NCBI RefSeq assembly: GCF_010726645.1
Contig: NZ_AP022563.1
Coordinates: forward strand, 5,394,001 to 5,458,000
Length of the DNA stretch: 64,000 nt
Origin: Mycolicibacterium duvalii
GTDB lineage: Bacteria > Actinomycetota > Actinomycetes > Mycobacteriales > Mycobacteriaceae
Reading direction: 5' to 3'
Below are positions 26,653-33,975 of the stretch, in pieces. The position numbers and the translations under genes were made by a program. The notes under the pieces were generated by a model. The model did no database searches. It was not told the DNA's origin and saw nothing but the letters and a program-made list of their open reading frames with translations. Every line of letters begins with the position of its first letter. Positions within the stretch are counted from its first letter, which is position 1.

Positions 26653-27384
26653 TCAGTCGGAGAAGATCTCGCGGTTGACCGTGTGTAGATACGGGATCGC
26701 GAGGAAGGGGGTGATGTAGAAGATGTCGTACAGCCACCAGCCGATGACCGGGAAGACGACGCCGGCGTAACGGACATCGGCGTAGAGCGTCATGTTGAAC
26801 ACGTACAGGCACCAGATGAGCACACCCATCCAGCAGGTGATGATCATCCACTGGTGGCCCCAGCGCTTCATCTGCAGGAAGCCGATCGCCGCGGCGCATC
26901 GCATCGCGAAGACGGTGAGGATCATCCCGAACACCATGGACTTCTCGCCAGGCCCGGCGGCGCCGCCCATCCACAGTTCGTTGTAATGCCAGAAGTAACC
27001 GGCATCGAACATCGCGCCCCAACCCACCATCAGCACCCGATTGATGAGTGTGTGGTTGGCCACCAGGTCCAGCGCCCAGCCGAGGCTGTTGAGCATGCCG
27101 TCGATCAGCACGAGGTAGCCGATCAAGGTGACGATCATCGGACGGACCGAATACCCCGCCCGCAGGGCCTGACGCTGGAGCCAGACTCCGCGCATGAAGA
27201 TCGGAAAGCCGATCAGCCCCGGCGCCCACATGCCCATCAGGGCCGCACCGGCGATCATCCACTTGTCGGCCCGTCGCTGCGCCAGCCGCGACTGCTCGTG
27301 GTGTTCCTCCATGCTCACGGAGCCGTCGGGCGGAGCCGACGCGGTGGCGGCGCCCGACTTCCGTTTGAGCGTCGGGAAGTTCAC
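26653..27384 (-). CDS. Polytopic membrane protein with conserved His/Glu motifs (copy A)
   Basis: A ~243-residue integral membrane protein with about six hydrophobic segments. Motifs shared exactly with its paralogue at 30081 are LVANHT, FDAGYFWHYNELW, LQMKRWGHQWMIITCWMG and YLHTVNREIFSD. They give four invariant His and two invariant Glu near membrane borders, a plausible metal site. It sits directly downstream of a NorQ/NorD-type ATPase and VWA pair, a class that inserts metal cofactors or activates enzymes, and next to micropeptide and P450 genes. A membrane metalloenzyme or oxygenase is suggested but not shown. GTG at 27384 overlaps the micropeptide stop; GTG at 27393 is an alternative. 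Confidence 0.75.
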   Translation of the reverse strand: MNFPTLKRKSGAATASAPPDGSVSMEEHHEQSRLAQRRADKWMIAGAALMGMWAPGLIGFPIFMRGVWLQRQALRAGYSVRPMIVTLIGYLVLIDGMLNSLGWALDLVANHTLINRVLMVGWGAMFDAGYFWHYNELWMGGAAGPGEKSMVFGMILTVFAMRCAAAIGFLQMKRWGHQWMIITCWMGVLIWCLYVFNMTLYADVRYAGVVFPVIGWWLYDIFYITPFLAIPYLHTVNREIFSD

Positions 27385-27512
27385 AGGTCCCACCAGCCGC
27401 GGGTGAACGACATGTAGAGCTGAATGAGGAACATCGTCAGCAGATAGCCGTAGATCACAACCTGCAGGATGATCAGAGCCCGCTTGCGCTTTCGTTCTTT
27501 CTGGTCAACCAT
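27381..27512 (-). CDS. 43-residue single-helix membrane micropeptide
   Basis: The reading frame encodes a very basic head (MVDQKERKRKR), one hydrophobic helix (ALIILQVVIYGYLLTMFLIQ) and the end SFTRGWWDL. The ATG at 27512 has AGAGGA nine bases upstream. The stop overlaps a GTG start of the polytopic membrane protein, so translation is likely coupled. The positive head predicts the N-terminus inside. Its position between the NorQ-like gene and the polytopic protein suggests a small subunit or assembly factor (inference). Confidence 0.75.
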   Translation of the reverse strand: MVDQKERKRKRALIILQVVIYGYLLTMFLIQLYMSFTRGWWDL

Positions 27513-27527
27513 GGCGGCAATTCCTCT

Positions 27528-28334
27528 CTAGCGGTGCGGGTTGGAGTTATCGGCGTCGGCGAGGCTCGCGGCGGCCACCTCGCGCAGGCCCTCGGCGATG
27601 GCGCCGTCGCTGGACAGCGGCGCCAGTACGCACGCTTGCGCGGCTTCCAGTTCTGAGGCACCGGCTGCGACCAGCAGTGCTGCGGTAACGAGAACGCGCG
27701 TCGAGGGCGGTTCGAAGTGGAATGCCTCGTCGGCGGTGCGGATCGCGGTGGCGCACCGCACCAGTCGTCGTGCGGTCGGCAACCCGATGCCGGCCTCGGC
27801 GACGATGACCTCGGCTTCGCGCTCGGGTGGGAGATATCGCATCGGCAGGGTGACGAACCGCTGCCGGAACGATGGCTTGAGCTCCTTGAGCGAGCTGCGG
27901 TAGGCAGGGTTGTAGGAGGCCACGAGCATGAATGTCTCTGGTGCGTGCACCACTTCGCCGGCGCGGTCGAGGTAGAGGGTGCGCCGGTGATCGGTGAGGG
28001 AGTGCAGCACGGCCAGCGAGTCATGCCGCGCCTCGACGACTTCGTCGAGATAGCAGATCGCGCCTGCCTTGACTGCACGGGTGAGCGGTCCGTCGGTCCA
28101 GGTGACGTCGCCCCCCGTGACGATGAATCGGCCCACCAGATCGGAACTGGTCAGGTCGTCATGACAGCTGATGGTCACGACCGGACGGCCCAGCAGCGTT
28201 CCCATGTGCTCGACCAGCCGGGTTTTCCCGCAGCCGGTGGGGCCGGTGAGCATCACCGGCAGTCGCTGCCGATAGGCCTGTTCGAACAACTGGACTTCAT
28301 TGCCGTTCGCGTAGTAGTTGTTGCCGTTTGTCAT
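27528..28334 (-). CDS. MoxR-family AAA ATPase of the NorQ/CbbQ type
   Basis: A 268-residue AAA+ ATPase. Walker A is GPTGCGKT at residues 31-38, Walker B is ICYLDEV near 96, sensor 1 is the Asn in VASYNPAY, and the arginine finger is in FRQRFV. The family (NorQ, NirQ, CbbQ) works with a VWA protein to remodel or load metal into a client enzyme: NorCB nitric oxide reductase or Rubisco in known cases. No norB, norC or Rubisco gene is present here. The VWA partner overlaps upstream (ATGA), so the client is probably the membrane protein downstream. The start ATG is at 28334. Confidence 0.88.
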   Translation of the reverse strand: MTNGNNYYANGNEVQLFEQAYRQRLPVMLTGPTGCGKTRLVEHMGTLLGRPVVTISCHDDLTSSDLVGRFIVTGGDVTWTDGPLTRAVKAGAICYLDEVVEARHDSLAVLHSLTDHRRTLYLDRAGEVVHAPETFMLVASYNPAYRSSLKELKPSFRQRFVTLPMRYLPPEREAEVIVAEAGIGLPTARRLVRCATAIRTADEAFHFEPPSTRVLVTAALLVAAGASELEAAQACVLAPLSSDGAIAEGLREVAAASLADADNSNPHR

Positions 28335-29863
28335 GCGCTTACCAGCTCTCTGTGCACGTGGGCGAGGACGCGGGGTAGGTCTTCGACGCGGCGGATCCGC
28401 TGGGATCGTCGCGGTCCGAAGACTTCGGGAAGGGGGTCGACGCGGGTGGGGCCGACGCCGACGTAGTACATGGAGACGCCGGCATCGTTGGCCTCCTCGA
28501 CGGCGTGGGCCGCGTCCGCCCACGCGTACCGTCCCTCATAGCCTTCGTCGGAGATCAGCCCGTCGCCGATGATGATGAGCAGACGTCGCTCACTAGGCTG
28601 GGCGAGCAACCGGCTTGTCAGGTGGCGTAGCGGCGCACCGAGCCGGGTGTATCCGCCGGTGGCCAGACCCAGACTTCCGGGTGGGACGAAGCGCCGATCG
28701 GTGAAGTCCTTGAGGCAGGTGACCTCGACGCGGTGCCGGGTGTTGCCGGTGAACGTGAAGATGCCGTGCCGCTCACGGGCGGAGGTCATCGCGCGCGACA
28801 GCGCGTCGGCGCAGGCCAGCTCGAGTTTGAAAACCGAACCTCCGTGCACTCCCAGCGATGAGCTGCCGTCCAGCAGCAGCGCCGTCGTCACGTCACGGCT
28901 GGCGGGTAGCAGTTCGCGGAAGATGCGCGGCTCGACCGCCTCACCGGTGGTCACGTCGATGTAGTGACTGACGTACTGGTCGATGTCGATGTCCGATCCG
29001 TCTTCCAGCCGGTTCATCATCGCGCGATGGGTGTTCTTCTCGAACCACTTCCGGATGTCGACCGCGACGGCGTTGGCCGGCCCGGAGCTGCCGTGGTGTG
29101 CCCTCTCGAGGACGGCGACATGATCGGGCATGAAACTCTCGGTCCACGCATTCCATTCCGGATACGGGATGCCGGGGCGGTGGTCGGGGGTGATGTCGAG
29201 ATCGTTGTCCTGCGGCCGGCTCGGTGGTGGCAGGTTGGGATTGCGCACCCCGCCGTCTCCGCCGGCGGGCACTGAATGCGGTTGCGGTGCCCGCTTCTGG
29301 TTCGTCGTCCACGGCAATCGTCCGAACGAGCGGCGGAGCTTGTCGGACAGTCCCTGAGGCATCGTGTGCGCCCTTGGGAGGCTGCCCAGAAGCGGGTCGA
29401 CGGCCAGGGCACGCTTGGTGCGGGCCAACGCCACGGCGCGGTTGAGCATTTCCTTGGCATCCATGTCTGCCGGCGCGATCTCGAGTTCGGGGAGCCGTCG
29501 CCGCATCTCGGTGAGCAACCCGGGCCAGTTGTCGGCCACCCACCCGAGTGCGACACCACCTTCGACGAGCGTGAGCGCGCTGATTTCCCGGGCGGACAGC
29601 TCGTTGAGCCGGTAGCCGGTGAGGCGATCCTTCGACGGCGAACACTGAAGGGCGATCCCGCATGTCAGTGTCCGGCGGGTCCACGCACCGTAACGAACCG
29701 GGTATGGGACATGGACGACATCGAGCATCGAGCTCAGGCCGAAGCCACGGTGCTGCCCGCTGACCAGATGCGCGCCGGTGCGGCGTTCCTGGCTCAGCGC
29801 GACAGCGGTCAGCGAGCAGCTGCGCTCGAGGGCCATGGCATGTGCGTCGGAAAGTTCAGACAC
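28331..29863 (-). CDS. VWA-domain protein of the NorD/CbbO type
   Basis: A 510-residue protein whose C-terminal ~200 residues form a von Willebrand A domain with an intact metal-ion-dependent adhesion site: DGSSS near residue 328, the Thr in GGYTRLGAP, and the Asp in IIGDGLISD. The N-terminal half is helical and poorly conserved by eye. It is the typical partner of NorQ/CbbQ ATPases, coupling ATP hydrolysis to client recognition. It starts with GTG at 29863, 13 bases after the 35-residue micropeptide, and overlaps the ATPase gene by four bases. An ATG at about residue 10 is an alternative start. Confidence 0.85.
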   Translation of the reverse strand: MSELSDAHAMALERSCSLTAVALSQERRTGAHLVSGQHRGFGLSSMLDVVHVPYPVRYGAWTRRTLTCGIALQCSPSKDRLTGYRLNELSAREISALTLVEGGVALGWVADNWPGLLTEMRRRLPELEIAPADMDAKEMLNRAVALARTKRALAVDPLLGSLPRAHTMPQGLSDKLRRSFGRLPWTTNQKRAPQPHSVPAGGDGGVRNPNLPPPSRPQDNDLDITPDHRPGIPYPEWNAWTESFMPDHVAVLERAHHGSSGPANAVAVDIRKWFEKNTHRAMMNRLEDGSDIDIDQYVSHYIDVTTGEAVEPRIFRELLPASRDVTTALLLDGSSSLGVHGGSVFKLELACADALSRAMTSARERHGIFTFTGNTRHRVEVTCLKDFTDRRFVPPGSLGLATGGYTRLGAPLRHLTSRLLAQPSERRLLIIIGDGLISDEGYEGRYAWADAAHAVEEANDAGVSMYYVGVGPTRVDPLPEVFGPRRSQRIRRVEDLPRVLAHVHRELVSA

Positions 29864-29876
29864 CTGCTGCCCCGGT

Positions 29877-29984
29877 TCAGAACGTGCCGATATTGGAGAA
29901 CATCCAGTACCAGAACCAGATGATCAGGCCGGTGCCACCCCAGGCGCCCACGTAGCGCAATATCTCCCAGATCCAGCCACCCAT
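29877..29984 (-). CDS. 35-residue Trp-rich membrane micropeptide
   Basis: A short reading frame with a strong ribosome-binding site: AGGAGG seven to eight bases before the ATG at 29984. The peptide begins MGGWIWEILRYVGAWGG and continues as one hydrophobic helix (LIIWFWYWMFSNIGTF). It contains seven Trp in 35 residues. It is the first gene of the long leftward operon, preceded by an operator-like palindrome. I know no family. A small subunit of the membrane complex encoded downstream is a reasonable guess. Confidence 0.78.
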   Translation of the reverse strand: MGGWIWEILRYVGAWGGTGLIIWFWYWMFSNIGTF

Positions 29985-30052
29985 GTCAGTCCTCCTCGGA
30001 ACGCAGGTTGATCGTCGCCCTGAGCATCACGGTGTCCGCTCTAGGAAGTTAC

Positions 30053-30064
30053 TGAGTGAAGTCA
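30053..30064. promoter_or_regulatory. Operator-like site before the P450/NorQD operon
   Basis: On the minus strand the site reads TGACTTCACTCA. It differs by one base from TGACTTCAGTCA in the TetR-SDR intergenic region. It includes a TTGACT -35-like hexamer (30065-30060), with TAGAGC 16 bases on as a weak -10, and lies about 70 bases upstream of the first micropeptide. It probably binds the neighbouring TetR-type repressor. Confidence 0.5.
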
Positions 30065-30080
30065 ATGTGATCACCGTCGG

Positions 30081-30812
30081 TCAGTCGGAGAAGATCTCGC
30101 GGTTGACCGTGTGCAGGTACGGAATCGCGAGGAAGGGAGTGATGTAGAAGATGTCGTAGAGCCACCACCCGACGACGGGCAAGACGACACCGGCAAACCG
30201 CACATCGGCGTACATCGTCATGTTGAACACGTACAGGCACCAGATCACGACGCCCATCCAGCAGGTGATGATCATCCATTGATGACCCCAGCGCTTCATC
30301 TGGAGAAAGCCGATGCCGGCGGCGATCCGCATGGTGAAGACGGTGAGGATCATGCCGACTTCCATGGCCTTCTCGGCGGGTCCGGCGGCGCCGCCGATCC
30401 ATAGTTCGTTGTAGTGCCAGAAGTATCCGGCGTCGAACATGGCTCCCCAGCCGTTCAACAGGATTCGGGCGAGGATGGTGTGATTCGCGACCAGGTCGAG
30501 CGCCCACCCCACCGTGTTGATCGCGGCATCGATGATGACGAGGTAGCCGATCAGGGTCACCAACATCGGGCGCACCGACAGGCGTTCGCGCTGCGCCTTG
30601 CGCAGCAGGTAGACCCCGCGCAGAAACAGGGGCAGGCCGAAGATCCCGAGCACCGCGGTGCCGATGAGCAGGCTCCCCGAGATCAGCCACTTGTCGGCCT
30701 GCCGTTGCGCGGCCCGGGACCGCTCCATGTGTTCGTCGAGGCCGCTTCCCGGCGGGGGAGCGGATATCGAACCCGCACCGCCGCGCCCTCTGGAGAGCGA
30801 AGGCATCTTCAT
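30081..30812 (-). CDS. Polytopic membrane protein with conserved His/Glu motifs (copy B)
   Basis: A ~243-residue paralogue of the protein at 26653. From about residue 100 to the end the two are nearly identical; the first ~75 residues have diverged. The same invariant motifs are present (LVANHT, FDAGYFWHYNELW, MKRWGHQW, YLHTVNREIFSD). It stands alone between the P450 operon and the TetR-type gene. It has its own promoter region: TTGACT at 30849-30844, TATTGT at 30826-30821, and two operator-like palindromes covering both. The ATG at 30812 lies about eight bases after the -10, so a leaderless transcript is likely; ATG at 30806 is possible. Two copies could form a heteromeric complex or serve different substrates. 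Confidence 0.78.
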   Translation of the reverse strand: MKMPSLSRGRGGAGSISAPPPGSGLDEHMERSRAAQRQADKWLISGSLLIGTAVLGIFGLPLFLRGVYLLRKAQRERLSVRPMLVTLIGYLVIIDAAINTVGWALDLVANHTILARILLNGWGAMFDAGYFWHYNELWIGGAAGPAEKAMEVGMILTVFTMRIAAGIGFLQMKRWGHQWMIITCWMGVVIWCLYVFNMTMYADVRFAGVVLPVVGWWLYDIFYITPFLAIPYLHTVNREIFSD

Positions 30813-30818
30813 GGTCAC

Positions 30819-30847
30819 TGACAATAGTCAACGAGTGACGATAGTCA
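30819..30847. promoter_or_regulatory. Two operator-like palindromes over the copy B promoter
   Basis: TGACAATAGTCA (30819-30830) and TGACGATAGTCA (30836-30847) share the form TGAC-N4-GTCA and are 17 bases apart. On the minus strand they overlap the -35 (TTGACT) and -10 (TATTGT) of the membrane-protein gene, an arrangement expected for repression. They lie directly after the stop of the TetR-type gene. Confidence 0.65.
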
Positions 30848-30848
30848 A

Positions 30849-31454
30849 TCAATTGCCGGCTCCGATGCTGCGAAGTGTCCGGCGCACATAGTCGTCCAGC
30901 ATCGTCTGTTGGGCCGGCCAGCCGTGGGTCGTGGTCAACAGTGCATAGAGGCCGAGTAGGAAGAACACGGCGGTGTTCATTGCGTTCACGTCGGCATCGA
31001 CCTGTCCGAACGTCTTGGCGTTCTCGACCTGGTCGGCCACGGCGATGATCACGGGATGATGCACGCTCTCGTCGATCGGCGGCCGTGTCGGGGAGAAGTG
31101 CAGAGCGAGAAAGTCTTTGAACAACAGAGCACCCAGCCGGCGTTCGAGACCGCGGACCAGTCGGATGGACTCGGTGAACGTCGCGGCCAGGTCCGATTCT
31201 GCCGACGTGAAGCGGGTCAATTGTTTGGCGATGCGCTCCTCTTCGCGGCGTTCCAACTCCAGCAACACGTGTTCTTTGGTGGGGAAGTGGAAGAAGAAGG
31301 TGCCGTGAGCGACGCCGGCGGCCGTCACGATCGCCTGGACGTCAGCCGCGGCCAGCCCTGCGCGCTTGAACTCGGCGACGGCCGCACCGAGGAGTCTCTC
31401 GCGCGTCTGCAGGCGTCTGATCTCCCGTACGGAAGTCTTGTCCACCAGGGCCAT
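30849..31454 (-). CDS. TetR-family transcriptional regulator
   Basis: A 201-residue TetR-type repressor. The DNA-binding helix-turn-helix is at about residues 15-60 (LLGAAVAEFKRAGLAAADVQ, AAGVAHGTFFFHFPTKE). The C-terminal ligand-binding domain is variable, as usual. The ATG at 31454 follows TACTGT (31466-31461) by six bases, suggesting a leaderless mRNA; an upstream extension to 31502 would run through the operator. The palindrome TTGACTTCAGTCAA lies between it and the divergent SDR gene, and related sites precede the neighbouring transcription units. It is the likely local regulator of this island, perhaps de-repressed by the pathway substrate (inference). Confidence 0.88.
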   Translation of the reverse strand: MALVDKTSVREIRRLQTRERLLGAAVAEFKRAGLAAADVQAIVTAAGVAHGTFFFHFPTKEHVLLELERREEERIAKQLTRFTSAESDLAATFTESIRLVRGLERRLGALLFKDFLALHFSPTRPPIDESVHHPVIIAVADQVENAKTFGQVDADVNAMNTAVFFLLGLYALLTTTHGWPAQQTMLDDYVRRTLRSIGAGN

Positions 31455-31488
31455 TCGTTCACAGTAGCGAATTAATGTCCGTAGCCCA

Positions 31489-31502
31489 TTGACTTCAGTC
31501 AA
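31489..31502. promoter_or_regulatory. Palindromic operator between the TetR-type gene and the SDR gene
   Basis: TTGACTTCAGTCAA has 6-base inverted arms and contains the TGAC-N4-GTCA core seen three more times in the island. It lies in the 91-base divergent region and overlaps a -35-like TTGACT for the rightward gene. Autoregulation and control of the SDR unit are expected. Confidence 0.65.
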
Positions 31503-31545
31503 CTACGTGACATTGAATGAGCGCAGCTCGACGGAGAGGACAACG

Positions 31546-32334
31546 ATGGCGCTCGAGCAATTCAACCTGCAGGGACAGGTCGCGATCGTGACCGGCGCCG
31601 GCAAGGGGGTCGGTCAGGGCATCGCGCGGGTCCTGGCCGAGGCCGGCGCCACCGTGGTCGGGACCGCCCGGACCGAGTCGGACATCGTGGCGACGATCTC
31701 CGATATCGAAGCCGCAGGCGGTCAAGGGGTCGCCGTGGTCGCCGACGCGATGAGCCGTCCCGATGGGGAGCGTGTCGTCGCCACCGCGATGGATCAATTC
31801 GGCCGCATCGACATCCTGGTCAACAACGTCGGCGGTTCCACCTATGCGCGGTTCCTCGACATCACCGACGAGGATTTCCGGCACACCTTCGACTGGTGCG
31901 TGACCTCGGCGTTCATCATGAGCCAGCTCGCGGCGCGACACATGATCGAGGCCGGCCGCGGCTCCATCATCAACATCTCGTCGGGCTCGGCGCGGTTCGG
32001 TATCCGGGCGCTGACGGCCTACTGCACGGCCAAGGGTGGTCTGGAAGCGCTCACCCGCGCGATGGCGCAGGAACTGGCACCCAAGATTCGGGTCAACGCG
32101 ATAGCGCTGGGGTCGTTCGCCACTGACGGATTGCAGAGCAGCCTGGACCTGATGCCGGGTTCTCTGGAGAAGATGATGGAGGGCACCCCGCTGCACCGCC
32201 TCGGCGACGTCGAGGACCTGGGCCGGCTGTGTGTGTACCTGTCCACCCGGGACTGCTACGCCACCAATGCGATCTTCCATGTCGACGGCGGGATCGATTC
32301 GAACAACTCGCCATTGCCCATCCCCGATTACTGA
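31546..32334 (+). CDS. Classical short-chain dehydrogenase/reductase
   Basis: A 262-residue SDR. The cofactor motif is TGAGKGVGQG near residue 14, NNVGG lies near 90, the catalytic Ser is in NISSGSA near 142, and YCTAKGG provides the catalytic Tyr and Lys. The presence of Arg/Thr after the second strand (GTARTESD) suggests NADP preference, though weakly. A GGAGAGGA ribosome-binding site precedes the ATG at 31546. It is first in a two-gene unit with a DapB-like dehydrogenase and is preceded by the island's operator. It probably oxidises or reduces a product of the P450s (inference). Confidence 0.88.
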   Translation: MALEQFNLQGQVAIVTGAGKGVGQGIARVLAEAGATVVGTARTESDIVATISDIEAAGGQGVAVVADAMSRPDGERVVATAMDQFGRIDILVNNVGGSTYARFLDITDEDFRHTFDWCVTSAFIMSQLAARHMIEAGRGSIINISSGSARFGIRALTAYCTAKGGLEALTRAMAQELAPKIRVNAIALGSFATDGLQSSLDLMPGSLEKMMEGTPLHRLGDVEDLGRLCVYLSTRDCYATNAIFHVDGGIDSNNSPLPIPDY

Positions 32335-32353
32335 GGACAGCTAGGTTTCAGAC

Positions 32354-33427
32354 ATGCGCAGAGTGGTTCAGTTCTCGACGGGCAACGTCGGCGTGCATTC
32401 TTTGAAGGCGATCATCGGCAGACCCGACCTCGAGTTGGTCGGAGTGCACGCCAACAGCTCGGAGAAGGTCGGCCGCGACGCGGCCGAGTTGTGCGGGCTC
32501 ACCGAGCCGACCGGCGTCATCGCCACCGACGACATCGACGCGCTGATCGCGCTGCGGCCCGACTGCGTGCTCTACACCGCGCTGGGTGAGACGCGGCCGA
32601 TGGAGGCGATCGGGCAGATGGCGCGTCTGCTCGCTGCCGGGGTGAATGTCGTGGGCACGTCGATGGTGTGGCTGGTGACACCGCACCAGGCCGACGACTG
32701 GCTGCGGGAGCCGCTCGAGAAGGCCTGCGCGGCCGGGAACTCCTCGCTCTACGTCAACGGCATCGACCCCGGCTACTCGGGCGATACCGCGGTGTACAGC
32801 GCACTGAGCCTGGTGACCCGGGCCGAGTCGATCACCGTGCAGGAGATTTTCGACTACGGCAACTACGACGACTACGAGTACACCGGGACGTCAATGGGTT
32901 TCGGAACCACCCCGGGCGACGCCACCCCGATGGCCTTCCAGCCGGGCGTCGTCGTCTCGATCTTCGGCGGCCTGGTCCGCAACATCGCCCGCCATCTGGA
33001 CGTGAAACTCGACGACGTCCGGCAGCGCTTCGAGCCGTGGTACACCGATCAACGCATCGAGTGCCGGATGACCACCGTGGAACCCGGACAGCTCGCGGCG
33101 GTGCGGTTCGCCGCCGAAGGCGTGGTCGACGACGTCCCGGTGATCACCGTCGAACACGTGAACCGGTTGACGGCTGCGGCGGCGCCGGAGTGGGAGTTTC
33201 CGCCGGCGCGGATGACCGGCGTGCACAAGGTCATCGTCGAGGGGGAGCCCCGCGTCGAGGTCAGCACGCACCTGTCGCACCCGGTGCTCGACGTCACCGA
33301 GGCGGGTTGTGTCTCGACCGCCGCGCGGGCGGTCAATGCGATCGACTGGGTGTGCCGCGCCCCGGCGGGGCTGGTCGCGCTGGAGGACATCCCGCCCACG
33401 GAGATGGTCCGCGGCTTGATGTGGTGA
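32354..33427 (+). CDS. DapB-like NAD(P)-dependent dehydrogenase (third of three)
   Basis: A 357-residue relative of the proteins at 22871 and 23931. The Rossmann start is RRVVQFSTGNVGVHSLKAII and the central motif is YVNGIDPGYSGDTAVYSAL. It follows the SDR by 19 bases and probably shares its promoter. That all three copies fall within one putative regulon supports a role in the same pathway. The substrate is unknown; amine-containing compounds are one option from the characterised family members. Confidence 0.8.
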   Translation: MRRVVQFSTGNVGVHSLKAIIGRPDLELVGVHANSSEKVGRDAAELCGLTEPTGVIATDDIDALIALRPDCVLYTALGETRPMEAIGQMARLLAAGVNVVGTSMVWLVTPHQADDWLREPLEKACAAGNSSLYVNGIDPGYSGDTAVYSALSLVTRAESITVQEIFDYGNYDDYEYTGTSMGFGTTPGDATPMAFQPGVVVSIFGGLVRNIARHLDVKLDDVRQRFEPWYTDQRIECRMTTVEPGQLAAVRFAAEGVVDDVPVITVEHVNRLTAAAAPEWEFPPARMTGVHKVIVEGEPRVEVSTHLSHPVLDVTEAGCVSTAARAVNAIDWVCRAPAGLVALEDIPPTEMVRGLMW

Positions 33428-33430
33428 CGC

Positions 33431-33880
33431 TCAGCGCTTGCGCACTTCTCCCGGGGCTACATTGATCTCCTGATCGAAGCGGTCGTTCCGGATCAGGGTG
33501 CGGAGCTCCTGGGGCATCACGGTCCACCCGTTGGCCTGGTAGGTCTCGCCGACTCCCAACACGACATCGTCGGCAGGTGCGCCCGGGATGTCGCCGGCGA
33601 TCCAGTACTGCTGACCCTGGTCGACCATGATGGCGAGATTCAGCCGCACCGGATACTTCCCGGTCGACATCGGCGCACCGGCGAACGCCTCCCCGTTGGT
33701 AAGACCGCACACGAGTGCGCCGTAGCCCCGGTCGCGAAAGTTGGAGCTGAGCAGACAGCGCACCTGGCCGTCCTGCACACGGACCACCTGGTCACCCGCG
33801 GCTGCCACCACCGGTGGAGCGAACAGACACGCGCCGAGAAGGAGCAACGCCACCGAAACCGCCGTCTTGACACGAAACAT
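33431..33880 (-). CDS. Secreted protein of unknown function
   Basis: A 149-residue protein with a classical signal peptide: basic start (MFRVK), hydrophobic core (AVSVALLLLGACLF), and probable cleavage after VVAAA near residue 28. A Cys sits in the hydrophobic core but is not followed by a convincing lipobox arrangement. The mature part has two Cys (VRCLLSS, LVCGLTN) that could form a disulfide. It resembles small mycobacterial exported proteins of unknown role. It is convergent with the DapB-like gene. Confidence 0.75.
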   Translation of the reverse strand: MFRVKTAVSVALLLLGACLFAPPVVAAAGDQVVRVQDGQVRCLLSSNFRDRGYGALVCGLTNGEAFAGAPMSTGKYPVRLNLAIMVDQGQQYWIAGDIPGAPADDVVLGVGETYQANGWTVMPQELRTLIRNDRFDQEINVAPGEVRKR

Positions 33881-33975
33881 GGATCTCCCCGGAGCGAGAG
33901 TGTTGCGACTTCCGGGATGCTCTCACGGTGTCATGACCCAACGGTCCGTTTTCGCGGGAACCGGCTGTGCCCGGC

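Noticed and set aside
27528..29863. The NorQ/NorD-like pair as a true nitric oxide reductase or Rubisco activase locus
   Set aside because: No norB, norC, cbb3 or Rubisco gene is present in the window; only the chaperone class is supported.
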